NCBI GenBank assembly: GCA_019455065.1
Contig: JACFNC010000003.1
Location: 62,001 to 126,000 of the forward strand
Source: Rhodospirillales bacterium
Lineage (GTDB): Bacteria; Pseudomonadota; Alphaproteobacteria; Rhodospirillales; Magnetospirillaceae
Reading direction: 5' to 3'
Length of the DNA: 64,000 nucleotides
Position numbers and translations under genes: made by a program
Shown here: piece by piece, positions 28,503 through 37,422 of the stretch
How the letters are laid out: every line of letters starts with the position of its first letter
Numbering within the stretch: the stretch's first letter is position 1
The notes under the pieces: generated by a model
Seen by the model: only the letters and a program-made list of their open reading frames with translations
Databases searched by the model: none
Told to the model about the DNA's origin: nothing

Positions 28503-28985
28503 CTAGAAACGGCCGCCGTACCCGGTTTCCGCGTGGCCGGCCACGCCGATCTTGTGCCGATACGCCAGTTCGCCGCCCATCCAACCGGTAACCCCCAACA
28601 GCGCGGCCGTGATCAGCGAAAGCGGAAGGCCCCAGGGCAGGGCGGCCGCGGGATTGTCGAGCCGCAATAGCAGGTTGAGGAGGGCCAACAGGAGAACGAT
28701 CGCATTGCCCAAAAAGTGAATCCAGCCATGAACCGACTCTCGGGCTCGCTGGATGGTGATGAAGTCGGTGAAACCGAACACGGCCGCCACCAGCCCCATG
28801 ACCAGCCCGCTTGCGATCAACCAGAACGAACCGCGTGCCCAAAAGGGGTCATCCGTCCACCAGAACACCAGATCGGTCGCCAGCGCGCCGACCAGGAAGG
28901 CGATGGGGAAGGGGACCAGCATCGGGTGTATCGGGTGGCCGGCGATCGCCGCCGTGCTGGGTACGCCCTCGTTATCGTCCGCCAT
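28503..28985 (-). CDS. DUF2231 membrane protein
   Basis: 160 residues with four transmembrane segments and the family pattern G-H-P-I-H-P-M-L-V-P-F-P-I-A near the N-terminus; the His residues may bind heme or metal. A second mark is W-T-D-D-P-F-W-A. The function of DUF2231 is not established. It reads in the same direction as the CBS gene and may be co-transcribed. Confidence 0.9.
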   Translation of the reverse strand: MADDNEGVPSTAAIAGHPIHPMLVPFPIAFLVGALATDLVFWWTDDPFWARGSFWLIASGLVMGLVAAVFGFTDFITIQRARESVHGWIHFLGNAIVLLLALLNLLLRLDNPAAALPWGLPLSLITAALLGVTGWMGGELAYRHKIGVAGHAETGYGGRF

Positions 28986-29186
28986 CGAGTGCCTCCGCGA
29001 GGTGACCTTTCTGCATGACGTGGACGCCTGGAGCGGGCGTGGCAAGTGTCCGTTCGGCTAGAACGACGCGGAGATCGCCAAGGGCAGGTGCAGATCGTGC
29101 GGGAACGTGCCGGGCAGAACCGTGTTTGGACAGGAAATGAGGCGCAACGCGGGCGCCGATCAATCGTCCAGAATGGGAGTGTGACC

Positions 29187-29684
29187 ATGACCATGAGCGA
29201 AGGCTGGGCAGCCATCGGCAAGGGCCTCGTTGCCGGGTTCGTGGCGACCGTCGTCATTTCGATCCTCATGATTCTGAAGAACGCCATGGGGCTCATCCCG
29301 CAATTCGACCTTGTCGGGGTCGTGGCTCAGATCTCGGGGATGCAGGGCAATCGCTTGGGCGGCTGGGTGCTTCATTTCCTGATCGGCACGGTGGCCTGGG
29401 GCATCCTGTTTGTGTGGCTAATCCCACTGCTTCCGGGCGCCAGTCGCTGGGTGAAGGGTGTTTCCTTCGGCATTCTTGCCTGGGTCCTGATGATGATTTC
29501 GGTCGCGCCGGCGGCCGGGATGGGCGTGTTCGCGGCCTCGGTCGGTATTTCCGTGGCGATCTGGACGCTGATCCTGCATCTGGTGTTCGGGGCCGTGCTC
29601 GGGGCCACCTTCGGTGCGTTGATGGGCAGCGCGACGGTGGCCAGGGCATCGCCGGCCGACGTAGGGCGATTCGAGAACCGGTGA
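29187..29684 (+). CDS. small four-helix membrane protein (DUF6789-like)
   Basis: 165 residues with four to five hydrophobic segments, including G-K-G-L-V-A-G-F-V-A-T near the start and H-L-V-F-G-A-V-L-G-A-T-F-G near the end. No function is known. GGGAG seven bases upstream supports the ATG at 29187. It is divergent from the DUF2231 gene. Confidence 0.75.
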   Translation: MTMSEGWAAIGKGLVAGFVATVVISILMILKNAMGLIPQFDLVGVVAQISGMQGNRLGGWVLHFLIGTVAWGILFVWLIPLLPGASRWVKGVSFGILAWVLMMISVAPAAGMGVFAASVGISVAIWTLILHLVFGAVLGATFGALMGSATVARASPADVGRFENR

Positions 29685-29750
29685 TCGCGGCTTGACCGGG
29701 GAGGGGGTGCAGGGTCAGCATGGGCGTCCCTCGTATCCCCGGGACGCTCC

Positions 29751-31427
29751 ATGACCCACTCACCGATCCCCCGAAGCGGCGGGGCCATCCTGGCCGATGC
29801 CCTCATCGCAAACGGCGCCGACACCGTGTTCTGCGTGCCGGGCGAAAGCTACCTGCCATTCCTCGATGCGGCGGCCGACCGCCGCGAGAGCCTGCGCGTG
29901 GTCACTTGCCGGCATGAGGGCGGCGCCGCCTACATGGCCGAGGCCTTCGGCAAACTCACGGGGAGGCCGGGGGTGTGCTTCGTGACCCGGGGCCCGGGGG
30001 CCTGCCATGCCGCGGTCGGCGTGCACACCGCCTTCCAGGATTCGACCCCGATGGTCCTCTTGGTGGGGCAGGTGGAGCGGCCGTTCCGCACCCGCGAGGC
30101 GTTCCAGGAGGTCGAATACCGGCAAATGTTCGGGCCGCTGGCAAAGTGGGTGGCCGAGGTGGACGACCCGGCGCGCCTGCCGGAGTATGTGGCGCGCGCC
30201 TATGCCGCCGCGGTGGGCGGGCGTCCCGGACCCGTTGTGCTGGCGGTGCCCGAGGACATGCTGGCGGACGTGGCGACGGTTCCCGACGTCGGGCCGCGGC
30301 CCCTGACGCTGCCGCATCCTGGTGAGGACGATCTGGCGCGGCTGCGGTTGCTCCTCTCGGCGGCGCGGCGCCCGCTGGCGATCGTCGGCGGCGGCGGGTG
30401 GGACGCGCAGGCGGCGGACGAGGTTAGGAGGTTTCTGGAAGTCAACGCCCTGCCCGTCGCCGCTTCCTTTCGCTGCCAGGACATCATCGACAACGACAGC
30501 GCGGTCTATGTCGGGGAACTGGGGACCTCTGTCAGCCCGCAGCTCGCTCGCCGCGTGCGCGAGGCGGACCTGTTGTTGGTGCTCGGCGCCCGCCTCGGCG
30601 AGATGAGCACCCAGGGCTACAGCCTGGTCGAGGCTCCCGAACCGCGCCAGGCCCTTATTCACGTGTATCCCGGGGCTGAAGAAATCGGCCGCGTGTACCG
30701 TCCGGCCCTGGGCATCGTCGCCGCCATGCCGGCCATCGCCAAGGGTCTCCTGCGTTTGGAACCCCTTGGCGAGGTGCCGTGGCGGGCATGGTGCGAGGAG
30801 GCGCGGAGCGACTACGAGAATGGCCAGATACCGGGCGCCTGCCCCGGGGACCTCGACATGGGCGAGGTGATGCGGGTGGTCCGCGAGCGCCTGCCGCCGG
30901 ACGCCATCGTCTGCAACGGCGCCGGCAACTACACGGGTTGGGTGCAGCGCTTCTATCGCTATCGGCGGTTTCGCACCCAGCTCGGCCCAACCAATGGTTC
31001 GATGGGCTATGGCCTGCCGGCGGCCCTGGCGGCCAAGTCCGTGTATCCCGAGCGTACCGTGGTGGCATTCGCCGGCGACGGCTGTTTCCTGATGACCGGC
31101 CAGGAGCTGGCCACGGCCGTCCAGCACGATCTCGACCCCGTGATCCTGGTTGTGAACAACAACATGTACGGGACCATCCGCATGCACCAGGAAAAGATGT
31201 ATCCGGGGCGGGCGATGGCCACCGACCTCGTCAATCCCGACTTCGCGGCGCTGGCGCGTTCGTTCGGCGCGCACGCCGAGGTCGTCGAGCGCACCGCCGA
31301 ATTCGAGCCCGCGTTCGACAGGGCTTTGGGGGCGGGCAAGGTGGCGCTTCTCGAGTTGCGCATCGATCCCGATGCCATCAGCACGCGGACGACCCTTTCC
31401 GCGATTCGTGGGCAGTCCTCGAAGTAA
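29751..31427 (+). CDS. thiamine diphosphate-dependent enzyme of the acetolactate synthase/decarboxylase family
   Basis: Acts on 2-oxo acids using ThDP. The N-terminal PYR domain carries the catalytic Glu in C-R-H-E-G-G-A-A-Y-M-A-E. A central domain follows, then the C-terminal PP domain with the Mg/ThDP motif G-D-G-C-F-L-M-T through V-N-N-N-M-Y-G. At 558 residues the length fits. There is no regulatory subunit gene nearby, so anabolic acetolactate synthase is unlikely. The aldehyde dehydrogenase gene directly downstream points to decarboxylation of a 2-oxo acid to an aldehyde; the substrate is unknown. Confidence 0.85.
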   Translation: MTHSPIPRSGGAILADALIANGADTVFCVPGESYLPFLDAAADRRESLRVVTCRHEGGAAYMAEAFGKLTGRPGVCFVTRGPGACHAAVGVHTAFQDSTPMVLLVGQVERPFRTREAFQEVEYRQMFGPLAKWVAEVDDPARLPEYVARAYAAAVGGRPGPVVLAVPEDMLADVATVPDVGPRPLTLPHPGEDDLARLRLLLSAARRPLAIVGGGGWDAQAADEVRRFLEVNALPVAASFRCQDIIDNDSAVYVGELGTSVSPQLARRVREADLLLVLGARLGEMSTQGYSLVEAPEPRQALIHVYPGAEEIGRVYRPALGIVAAMPAIAKGLLRLEPLGEVPWRAWCEEARSDYENGQIPGACPGDLDMGEVMRVVRERLPPDAIVCNGAGNYTGWVQRFYRYRRFRTQLGPTNGSMGYGLPAALAAKSVYPERTVVAFAGDGCFLMTGQELATAVQHDLDPVILVVNNNMYGTIRMHQEKMYPGRAMATDLVNPDFAALARSFGAHAEVVERTAEFEPAFDRALGAGKVALLELRIDPDAISTRTTLSAIRGQSSK

Positions 31428-31467
31428 CCATATTCCTGGGATGCGTGCCGACAGACAGGGGCGTCCC

Positions 31468-32970
31468 ATGCATCTGAATTTCGCAGACGTGTGTTTCCAT
31501 CTCGGACTCGACCCGGCCAGCCTGACCGGCGGCAGCCACGTCGTGCGGTCGCCCATCGACGGAAGCGAACTCGCGCGCTTGCCGCCGCACGACCGGGCCG
31601 ACGTGGGCGAGGCGGTGGCCAAGGCGCAGGCGGCCTTTTTGGAATGGCGGGGGGTGCCGCCGCCGAAGCGGGGCGAACTGGTCCGGCTGTTCGGCGAGGA
31701 GTTGCGGCACCACAAGCAGCATCTCGGCCGACTTGTGACCATCGAGTCGGGCAAGATCATCCAGGAGGGCCTGGGCGAGGTCCAGGAGATGATCGACATC
31801 TGCGACTTCGCGGTCGGCTTGTCGCGGCAGCTCTACGGCCTGACCATCGCCAGCGAGCGGCCTGGCCATAGGCTGATGGAGTCGTGGCATCCGCTCGGGC
31901 CGGTCGGCGTCATCACCGCATTCAATTTCCCGGTCGCGGTGTGGGCGTGGAATGCCGCTCTGGCGCTGGTCTGCGGCGATCCGGTGGTATGGAAGCCGTC
32001 GGAAAAGACGCCGCTGACCGCGCTTGCTTGCTGGGCCATCTTCGAGCGTGCTTGGGCGCGCTATGCGGAGGCGCCGCGCGACCTCGTGCAGGTGCTGGTC
32101 GGGGGGCGGGAACTGGGGGAGGCTCTGGCCGACGATCCGCGCCTGCCGCTGATCAGCGCCACGGGAAGCTGCCGCATGGGGCGCGACCTCGGGCCCCGGG
32201 TGCAGCGGCGCTTCGGGCGCCCTTTGCTCGAACTTGGCGGCAACAACGGCATGATCGTCTGCGCTTCGGCCGATCTCGATCTAACCGTGCGGGCGATCCT
32301 CTTCTCGGCCGCCGGCACCGCCGGGCAGCGCTGCACCAGCCTGCGCCGGCTGTTCCTGCACGATCAGGTGTACGACGAGTTGCTGGGCCGCCTGAAGGCG
32401 GCCTACGAACGGATCGCGGTGGGCAACCCCCTCGATCCCGGCACCTTGGTCGGCCCCCTCATCGACGCCGGGGCTCTCGAACGGATGCAGGGCGCGCTGG
32501 AGCGTGCGGTCGCCGAAGGAGGGCGGGTGTTCGGCGGCGAGCGCGTGGTGGTCGAGGGGCATGTGGACGCCTGCTACGTGCGGCCGGCGATCGTCGAGAT
32601 GCCCGGTCAGACGGCACTGGTGCGCGAGGAAACCTTCGCGCCGATACTCTACGTCATGCGCTACGGCGACCTTGCCGAGGCGATCCGTCATCACAACGAC
32701 GTGCCGCAGGGTCTCGCCTCGTCGATCTTCACGACCGACGTCCGCGAGGCCGAGTTGTTCATGTCCGCCGAGGGCAGCGACTGCGGTATCGTCAACGTCA
32801 ATGCCGGTCCCAGTGGCGCCGAGATCGGAGGGGCCTTCGGCGGCGAGAAGGAAACAGGCGGGGGCCGCGAATCCGGTTCCGACGCCTGGAAGGCCTACAT
32901 GCGCCGCGCCACCAACACCATCAACTACAGCCGCGAGCTGCCGCTGGCGCAGGGCATCGAATTCGACTGA
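31468..32970 (+). CDS. ALDH7-type dehydrogenase, probably aminoadipate-semialdehyde/piperideine-6-carboxylate dehydrogenase
   Basis: NAD(P)-dependent aldehyde oxidation. Motifs are F-N-F-P-V-A-V-W, the Glu of L-E-L-G-G-N-N, the nucleophile Cys of A-G-Q-R-C-T-S, and the C-terminal N-Y-S-R-E-L-P-L-A-Q-G-I. The last stretch is characteristic of AmaB/ALDH7 enzymes that oxidise aminoadipate semialdehyde in lysine breakdown. 500 residues from the ATG at 31468; an earlier in-frame ATG at 31441 is possible. It follows the ThDP enzyme by 40 bases, and a lysine 6-dehydrogenase-like gene lies 4.4 kb further on. Confidence 0.9.
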   Translation: MHLNFADVCFHLGLDPASLTGGSHVVRSPIDGSELARLPPHDRADVGEAVAKAQAAFLEWRGVPPPKRGELVRLFGEELRHHKQHLGRLVTIESGKIIQEGLGEVQEMIDICDFAVGLSRQLYGLTIASERPGHRLMESWHPLGPVGVITAFNFPVAVWAWNAALALVCGDPVVWKPSEKTPLTALACWAIFERAWARYAEAPRDLVQVLVGGRELGEALADDPRLPLISATGSCRMGRDLGPRVQRRFGRPLLELGGNNGMIVCASADLDLTVRAILFSAAGTAGQRCTSLRRLFLHDQVYDELLGRLKAAYERIAVGNPLDPGTLVGPLIDAGALERMQGALERAVAEGGRVFGGERVVVEGHVDACYVRPAIVEMPGQTALVREETFAPILYVMRYGDLAEAIRHHNDVPQGLASSIFTTDVREAELFMSAEGSDCGIVNVNAGPSGAEIGGAFGGEKETGGGRESGSDAWKAYMRRATNTINYSRELPLAQGIEFD

Positions 32971-32972
32971 GC

Positions 32973-33823
32973 CTATCGCGCCGCAAGGTCCGCCCGCATG
33001 GCGACCTCACCCTCGGGCGTCAGCGCCCACAGCTCGGCCCCCTGGTCGGTCGGCCGGCCGCAGAGCGTGAATGGGGCGGTGTCGAAGAGTGGACGGTGGG
33101 CCCGGAAGGAGAACGCGGTCACCGTCGCCCCCGGGTTCTCACGCAGGAACAGGTCGACCAGCAGGGTTGCGGTCAGAGGACCGTGCACCACCAGCCCCGG
33201 ATAGCCTTCCTCGCGCACGCACCAGTCGCGGTCGTAGTGGATGCGGTGGCCGTTGAAGGTGAGCGCGGAGAAGCGAAACAGCAGCACGATGTCCGGAGAC
33301 ACGGTGCGCCGCCAAGCGGCCTCGGGTGGCGGCTCACCGACGGCGGCTCCGGTGGTTGATGCGGCGCGCGGGAGCTCGCGATAGACGATGTCATGCTCCT
33401 CGCGCACGACCAGCAGGCCGTCGGCCCCCGCGATCTCATGAACAACCTTGACGAAGATCAGATCGCCGGCGCGTCCCGCCTTGTGGGTCACCTCGGCGAT
33501 GGTCGAGCGGCGGGTGACGGTTTCGCCAACCATCAGGGGGCGGCGGAACTCGAGGCGGCCGCCCGCCCACATGCGGCGGGGCAGGGGAACCGGCGGCAGG
33601 AAGCCGCCCTTGTGCGGATGGCCGTCGGCGGCGATGTCGGATTGGCGGGCGCGCGGCAGAAAAAGAGCCAGTGGCCGAGCGGCGGGACTGTTCCCGCCGG
33701 CCATGGCGGCGCGGCATGGTCGAGGGTGGCGGCGAGGCCGGCGATCGGCGCGGCGGTGACCATGTCGCCTGCCTCTTCGCTGCGTCCGATCCATTGGCGC
33801 AGGACTGCGATATCCAGGCTCAC
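32973..33823 (-). CDS. MaoC/FAS1-like dehydratase (mesaconyl- or itaconyl-CoA hydratase type), frameshifted
   Basis: The C-terminal two thirds read normally (G-G-F-L-P-P-V-P-L-P-R-R-M-W-A-G-G, F-S-A-L-T-F-N-G-H-R-I-H-Y-D, V-V-H-G-P-L), the double hot-dog fold of Meh/Ich hydratases. The first 55 codons lie in another frame, starting at GTG 33823 in a GTGA overlap with the CoA-transferase stop and reading to H-W-L-F-F. The frames join if the run of five A (33660-33664, T on the coding strand) had six. A genuine mutation, slippage or sequencing error are all possible. Confidence 0.75.
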
Positions 33824-34977
33824 GTTCCGAATTCCCGGCGCAACGCATCGTTGTGTTCGCCCAGCGCCGGGACCGAACCTAACGGATGCCGTCCCGGGGA
33901 GACGACCGGCGGCGCGACGCAGCGGACCGGCCCGGTCGGCGTCCCGACCTCCGTCCGGCGCAGATGCGGGTGGTGGGACAACTCGGCCACGCCATTGACC
34001 GAGCCGAAGGCGATGCGCGCCGCCTGCAGGCGGTGGATCAGGGCGGAGTGCCCGAAGCGTGCGAACTCGCCAACGATTTCCGCGTCCAGGGCGGCCCGGT
34101 TGGCGACCCGGTTCGGGTTCGACGAAAAGCGCGCGTCGGTGGCCAGATCGGGCCTTTCCAGTACCCTGTCGCAGAGATCCTGCCACTCGCGCTCGTTCTG
34201 GATCGAGATGACCACCTCGCGGCCGTCACCGGCGGGGTAGGCACCGTAGGGGGCGATGGTGGGATGGTTCAGCCCGACGCGTTCGGGCGCCTTTCCGCCA
34301 TAATCCTGATGCAGCAGGGGCACCGTCATCCAGTCGGCAAGCGCGTCGAAAAGCGAGACCGCAAGGCCGGTTCCATGTCCGGTCCGTTCCCTTTCATAAA
34401 GTGCCTGGAGGATGGCCGCGTGTGCGTACATTCCACAGGCAATGTCCGCGATCGACACGCCCACCCGGCCGGGGCGTTCGGGCGCGCCGGTGATGGAGGC
34501 CAGCCCGGTTTCGCATTGGATCAGCAGGTCGTAGGCCTTCATGTCCCGGCAGGGTCCGCTGTCGCCGTAGCCGCTGATGTCGCAGGTGATGAGGCGCGGA
34601 TGGCGCCGGCGAAGTTCGTCGCTGCCGAAACCGGCGCGTTCGGCCGCGCCGGGGGCGAGATTCTGGATGAAGACGTCGGCGCGGGCGATGATCCGATGGA
34701 GCAGAGTCGCGTCTTCGGGCTGCTTGATGTCCAGAACCAGCGATTCCTTGCCCCTGTTGATCCAGACGAAATAGGCGCTCTCGCCGTGCGCCACATGGTC
34801 GTAGTGGCGGGCGAAATCGCCTTCGGGCCGCTCGATCTTGATCACGCGCGCGCCGGCATCGGCAAGGCGCGACGAGCACCACGGCGCCGCCACCGCCTGT
34901 TCGAGCGCGACGACAATGATGTTGGAGAGGGGGCCATCGCTGCCGGGATGGGGAAGTATCTGCTTCTCGTGTGGCAT
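33820..34977 (-). CDS. class III CoA-transferase (CaiB/BaiF family)
   Basis: Moves CoA between carboxylic acids. Family marks are V-A-A-P-W-C-S-S-R-L-A-D-A-G-A near the start, I-N-R-G-K-E-S-L-V-L-D and K-A-Y-D-L-L-I-Q, which holds the catalytic Asp. Later come I-A-D-I-A-C-G-M-Y and G-L-N-H-P-T-I-A-P-Y-G-A-Y. 385 residues is normal. Coupling to a Meh/Ich-like hydratase suggests a C4-C5 dicarboxylate such as mesaconate or itaconate, but glutarate is also plausible given the lysine-type genes nearby. Confidence 0.9.
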   Translation of the reverse strand: MPHEKQILPHPGSDGPLSNIIVVALEQAVAAPWCSSRLADAGARVIKIERPEGDFARHYDHVAHGESAYFVWINRGKESLVLDIKQPEDATLLHRIIARADVFIQNLAPGAAERAGFGSDELRRRHPRLITCDISGYGDSGPCRDMKAYDLLIQCETGLASITGAPERPGRVGVSIADIACGMYAHAAILQALYERERTGHGTGLAVSLFDALADWMTVPLLHQDYGGKAPERVGLNHPTIAPYGAYPAGDGREVVISIQNEREWQDLCDRVLERPDLATDARFSSNPNRVANRAALDAEIVGEFARFGHSALIHRLQAARIAFGSVNGVAELSHHPHLRRTEVGTPTGPVRCVAPPVVSPGRHPLGSVPALGEHNDALRREFGT

Positions 34978-35097
34978 GGCTTTCCTCGGCGTTTCCGCCC
35001 CTGATATCCGCAGCCGAGATATGCGTCAAACGGACGATACGCGTTGCCCGCATTCGGCTAATTTGGGCTCTTTGGGCTCTCTCGCCTCGGCAACAGC

Positions 35098-35826
35098 ATG
35101 CACCGAACTCAGGTCCAAATATACGGCTCGCGTTTGGCGGCCATGCGCGGCGGAGCTTGGGACGCCACCGGGACGCCTGCCCTCGTCATCGCCGCCAGCT
35201 TCCTCGGGTTTGGCTCGATGGCGAAGGCTGCCGATCTGAGCATGGGAATGGCGCTGTTCTCCACCGCGACCGGTTGGGCGTTGCCCGGTCAGGTGGTGAT
35301 GCTCGAACTTTACGCCATCGGCGCCTCGCTGTTGGTCATCTCCCTCGCGGTGGCGTTGACCAATATGCGCCTGCTGCCGATGACCCTGTCGCTCATGCCC
35401 TATCTGCGGACGCCGGGAACGCCGCGATGGCGGTACTACGCCATCGCCCACCTCATCGCGGTTACGAGTTGGTTCCACGCCATGCGGAAGTGCCCCGACC
35501 TGCCGCCCGACGAACGCCTTCCCTACCTGGCCGGGCACGGCATCCTCTTGTGGACGGTGACCATGGCGGCAACGGGCATCGGCTACGCCCTTGCCGGTGC
35601 TGTGCCGCCGGCCGTGTCGCTCGGGCTGGTGGCCGTCAATCCGATCTATTTCGCGCTGTTGCTGGCCAATGAATACGCCAATCCGTTGCGGCGCAATGCG
35701 GTGCTCATAGGGGCGGTTCTGGGCCCCATATTCTTTCTTCTCGACCCGGATTGGAGTTTGCTGCTTACCGGCGTCGTCGGCGGCAGCATCGCGTTCCTCG
35801 TCGGCCGCGCGAGGTCGGGGCGATGA
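35098..35826 (+). CDS. azlC: AzlC-type branched-chain amino acid exporter, large subunit
   Basis: Six to seven hydrophobic segments and family signatures A-A-S-F-L-G-F-G-S-M-A, L-T-N-M-R-L-L-P-M-T-L and N-P-I-Y-F-A-L-L-L. With AzlD it forms an inner membrane exporter of branched-chain amino acids or analogues. The start is not certain: ATG 35098 gives 242 residues and ATG 35143 is an alternative. It overlaps azlD by ATGA. Confidence 0.9.
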   Translation: MHRTQVQIYGSRLAAMRGGAWDATGTPALVIAASFLGFGSMAKAADLSMGMALFSTATGWALPGQVVMLELYAIGASLLVISLAVALTNMRLLPMTLSLMPYLRTPGTPRWRYYAIAHLIAVTSWFHAMRKCPDLPPDERLPYLAGHGILLWTVTMAATGIGYALAGAVPPAVSLGLVAVNPIYFALLLANEYANPLRRNAVLIGAVLGPIFFLLDPDWSLLLTGVVGGSIAFLVGRARSGR

Positions 35827-36149
35827 GCCAGGAGTGGATCTGGGTCGTCATGACAGTCGCGGCGCTTGTCACCTATGGCTGGCGTTTCCTGGGCGTCGCC
35901 CTGTCCGGGCGCATATCGCCCAGCGGGGCCGTGCTCGATTGGGTGGGTGGCGTGGCCTATGCGCTGCTGGCCGGTCTCGTGGCCCGCATGCTTTTGTTCC
36001 CGGCCGGCGCTCTGGGCGAGGCGCCGCTGTCCGCCCGTCTCGCGGGGCTGGCGATAGGGTTGGCGGCCTTCCTGCTGTCCCGCCGGAACCTCATATTGGG
36101 CGTTACGTGCGGCGTCGTTGGCGTGATCGCGGTCCGAATAGCGGCGTAA
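35823..36149 (+). CDS. azlD: AzlD-type small subunit of branched-chain amino acid exporter
   Basis: 108 residues, four hydrophobic segments, starting M-S-Q-E-W-I-W and with A-L-V-T-Y-G-W-R-F-L-G in the first helix as in AzlD proteins. It is translated from the ATGA overlap with azlC and needed for the exporter complex. Confidence 0.88.
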   Translation: MSQEWIWVVMTVAALVTYGWRFLGVALSGRISPSGAVLDWVGGVAYALLAGLVARMLLFPAGALGEAPLSARLAGLAIGLAAFLLSRRNLILGVTCGVVGVIAVRIAA

Positions 36150-36222
36150 GGCGGCGGTCAAAAAGTCCTTTGAATATCCACATCAACTGATATCGTCGCC
36201 GACCTGAATTTGGATCACTGGA

Positions 36223-37422
36223 ATGCTCAATCGATCGCGCCTCAACGTCATCCTTCTCTCCGTCGCGCTGGCGTTCGGCATGGGCGCTTCGTCCCTGGTG
36301 ATGACGACGGCGGCCGTGGTCGGCAATATCCTCGCCACCGACAAGACGCTGTCCACGCTACCGGTCGCGCTCATGTTCGTTGGCACGATGGCGACGACGG
36401 TGCCCGCCTCGTTCCTCATGCGAAGGATCGGGCGCAAGGCGGGTTTCCTGATCGGCATCGCCATCGGGTTGGCCGGCTGCGCAATCACGACCACGGCCAT
36501 TCTCGGGGGCGACTTCGTTGCGTTCTGTGCAGGAATGGTGCTGCTGGGGTCGTCCACCGCCTTCGTGCAGTACTACCGGTTCGCCGCCGCGGATACGGCC
36601 AGCCTTGAATTCCGCAGTACTGCGATCTCGCTGGTGATGGCGGGTGGCGTCGTCGCGGCGCTGATTGGTCCCAATCTGGCCACCTACGCCAAGGATCTGT
36701 TTGCACCCGTGACGTTCGCAGGGTCGTTCGCCAGCATTGCCCTGTTGCAGATTGGTGCGATCGCCGCGATCAGCTTCATCGAGATACCGAAGGCCGCCTT
36801 CGGGTCGTCAAGCAGCGGCGGACGGCCGCTGCTCGTCATCGCCAGGCAACCGGCCTATGTGGTGGCGGTGGTCTCCGCCACCCTCGGCTATGCGGTGATG
36901 ACCTTCGTCATGACCGCAACGCCCCTGGCCATCGTCGGGTGTGCCTACCCGTTCGCCGACGCCGCTTTCGTCATCCAGTGGCACGTCCTCGGAATGTTCG
37001 TGCCCTCCTTCTTCACCGGAAGGCTCATCAAGCGGTTCGGGGTGCTCCGGGTGATGGCGGCGGGGGTGATGATGTATGCCGGGACGATGGCGTTCGGGCT
37101 TACCGGCACAGAACTCATCGGGAATTTCTGGGCCGCGTTGGTTCTGCTCGGGGTGGGGTGGAACTTCCTCTATGTGGGGGGAACGACCCTGCTGACCGAA
37201 ACCTATGCCCCCGAGGAAAAGGCCAAGGCGCAGGCTTTGAACGACTTCACCGTTTCCACGACGGTCGCTTTGGCTTCGTTGTCGTCGGGCGCGTTGCAGG
37301 CGCGATTCGGTTGGGAAGGCATCGTGCTCGGCATTCTGCCGGCCCTTGTCGTCATCGCGGCCGCGGTCGCCTGGCTGACCTGGATGCGGGCCCGTGGCGA
37401 GGAGACCCCGCTTCAGGCGTAG
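36223..37422 (+). CDS. major facilitator superfamily transporter
   Basis: 399 residues, twelve predicted membrane segments, with the loop 2-3 motif variant L-M-R-R-I-G-R-K-A-G and Y-A-P-E-E-K-A-K-A-Q before the last pair of helices. The substrate cannot be read from sequence. The 3' end overlaps the convergent lysine 6-dehydrogenase-like gene by ten bases. Confidence 0.88.
   Translation: MLNRSRLNVILLSVALAFGMGASSLVMTTAAVVGNILATDKTLSTLPVALMFVGTMATTVPASFLMRRIGRKAGFLIGIAIGLAGCAITTTAILGGDFVAFCAGMVLLGSSTAFVQYYRFAAADTASLEFRSTAISLVMAGGVVAALIGPNLATYAKDLFAPVTFAGSFASIALLQIGAIAAISFIEIPKAAFGSSSSGGRPLLVIARQPAYVVAVVSATLGYAVMTFVMTATPLAIVGCAYPFADAAFVIQWHVLGMFVPSFFTGRLIKRFGVLRVMAAGVMMYAGTMAFGLTGTELIGNFWAALVLLGVGWNFLYVGGTTLLTETYAPEEKAKAQALNDFTVSTTVALASLSSGALQARFGWEGIVLGILPALVVIAAAVAWLTWMRARGEETPLQA

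Noticed and set aside
29751..31427. Anabolic acetolactate synthase (ilvB)
   Set aside because: No ilvN regulatory subunit or ilv gene is adjacent, and the gene is paired with an aldehyde dehydrogenase.
29760..31799. 679-codon open frame on the minus strand across the ThDP enzyme and ALDH genes
   Set aside because: It is antisense to two clearly conserved genes; its protein has no recognisable motif and reflects the absence of stop codons in GC-rich third positions.
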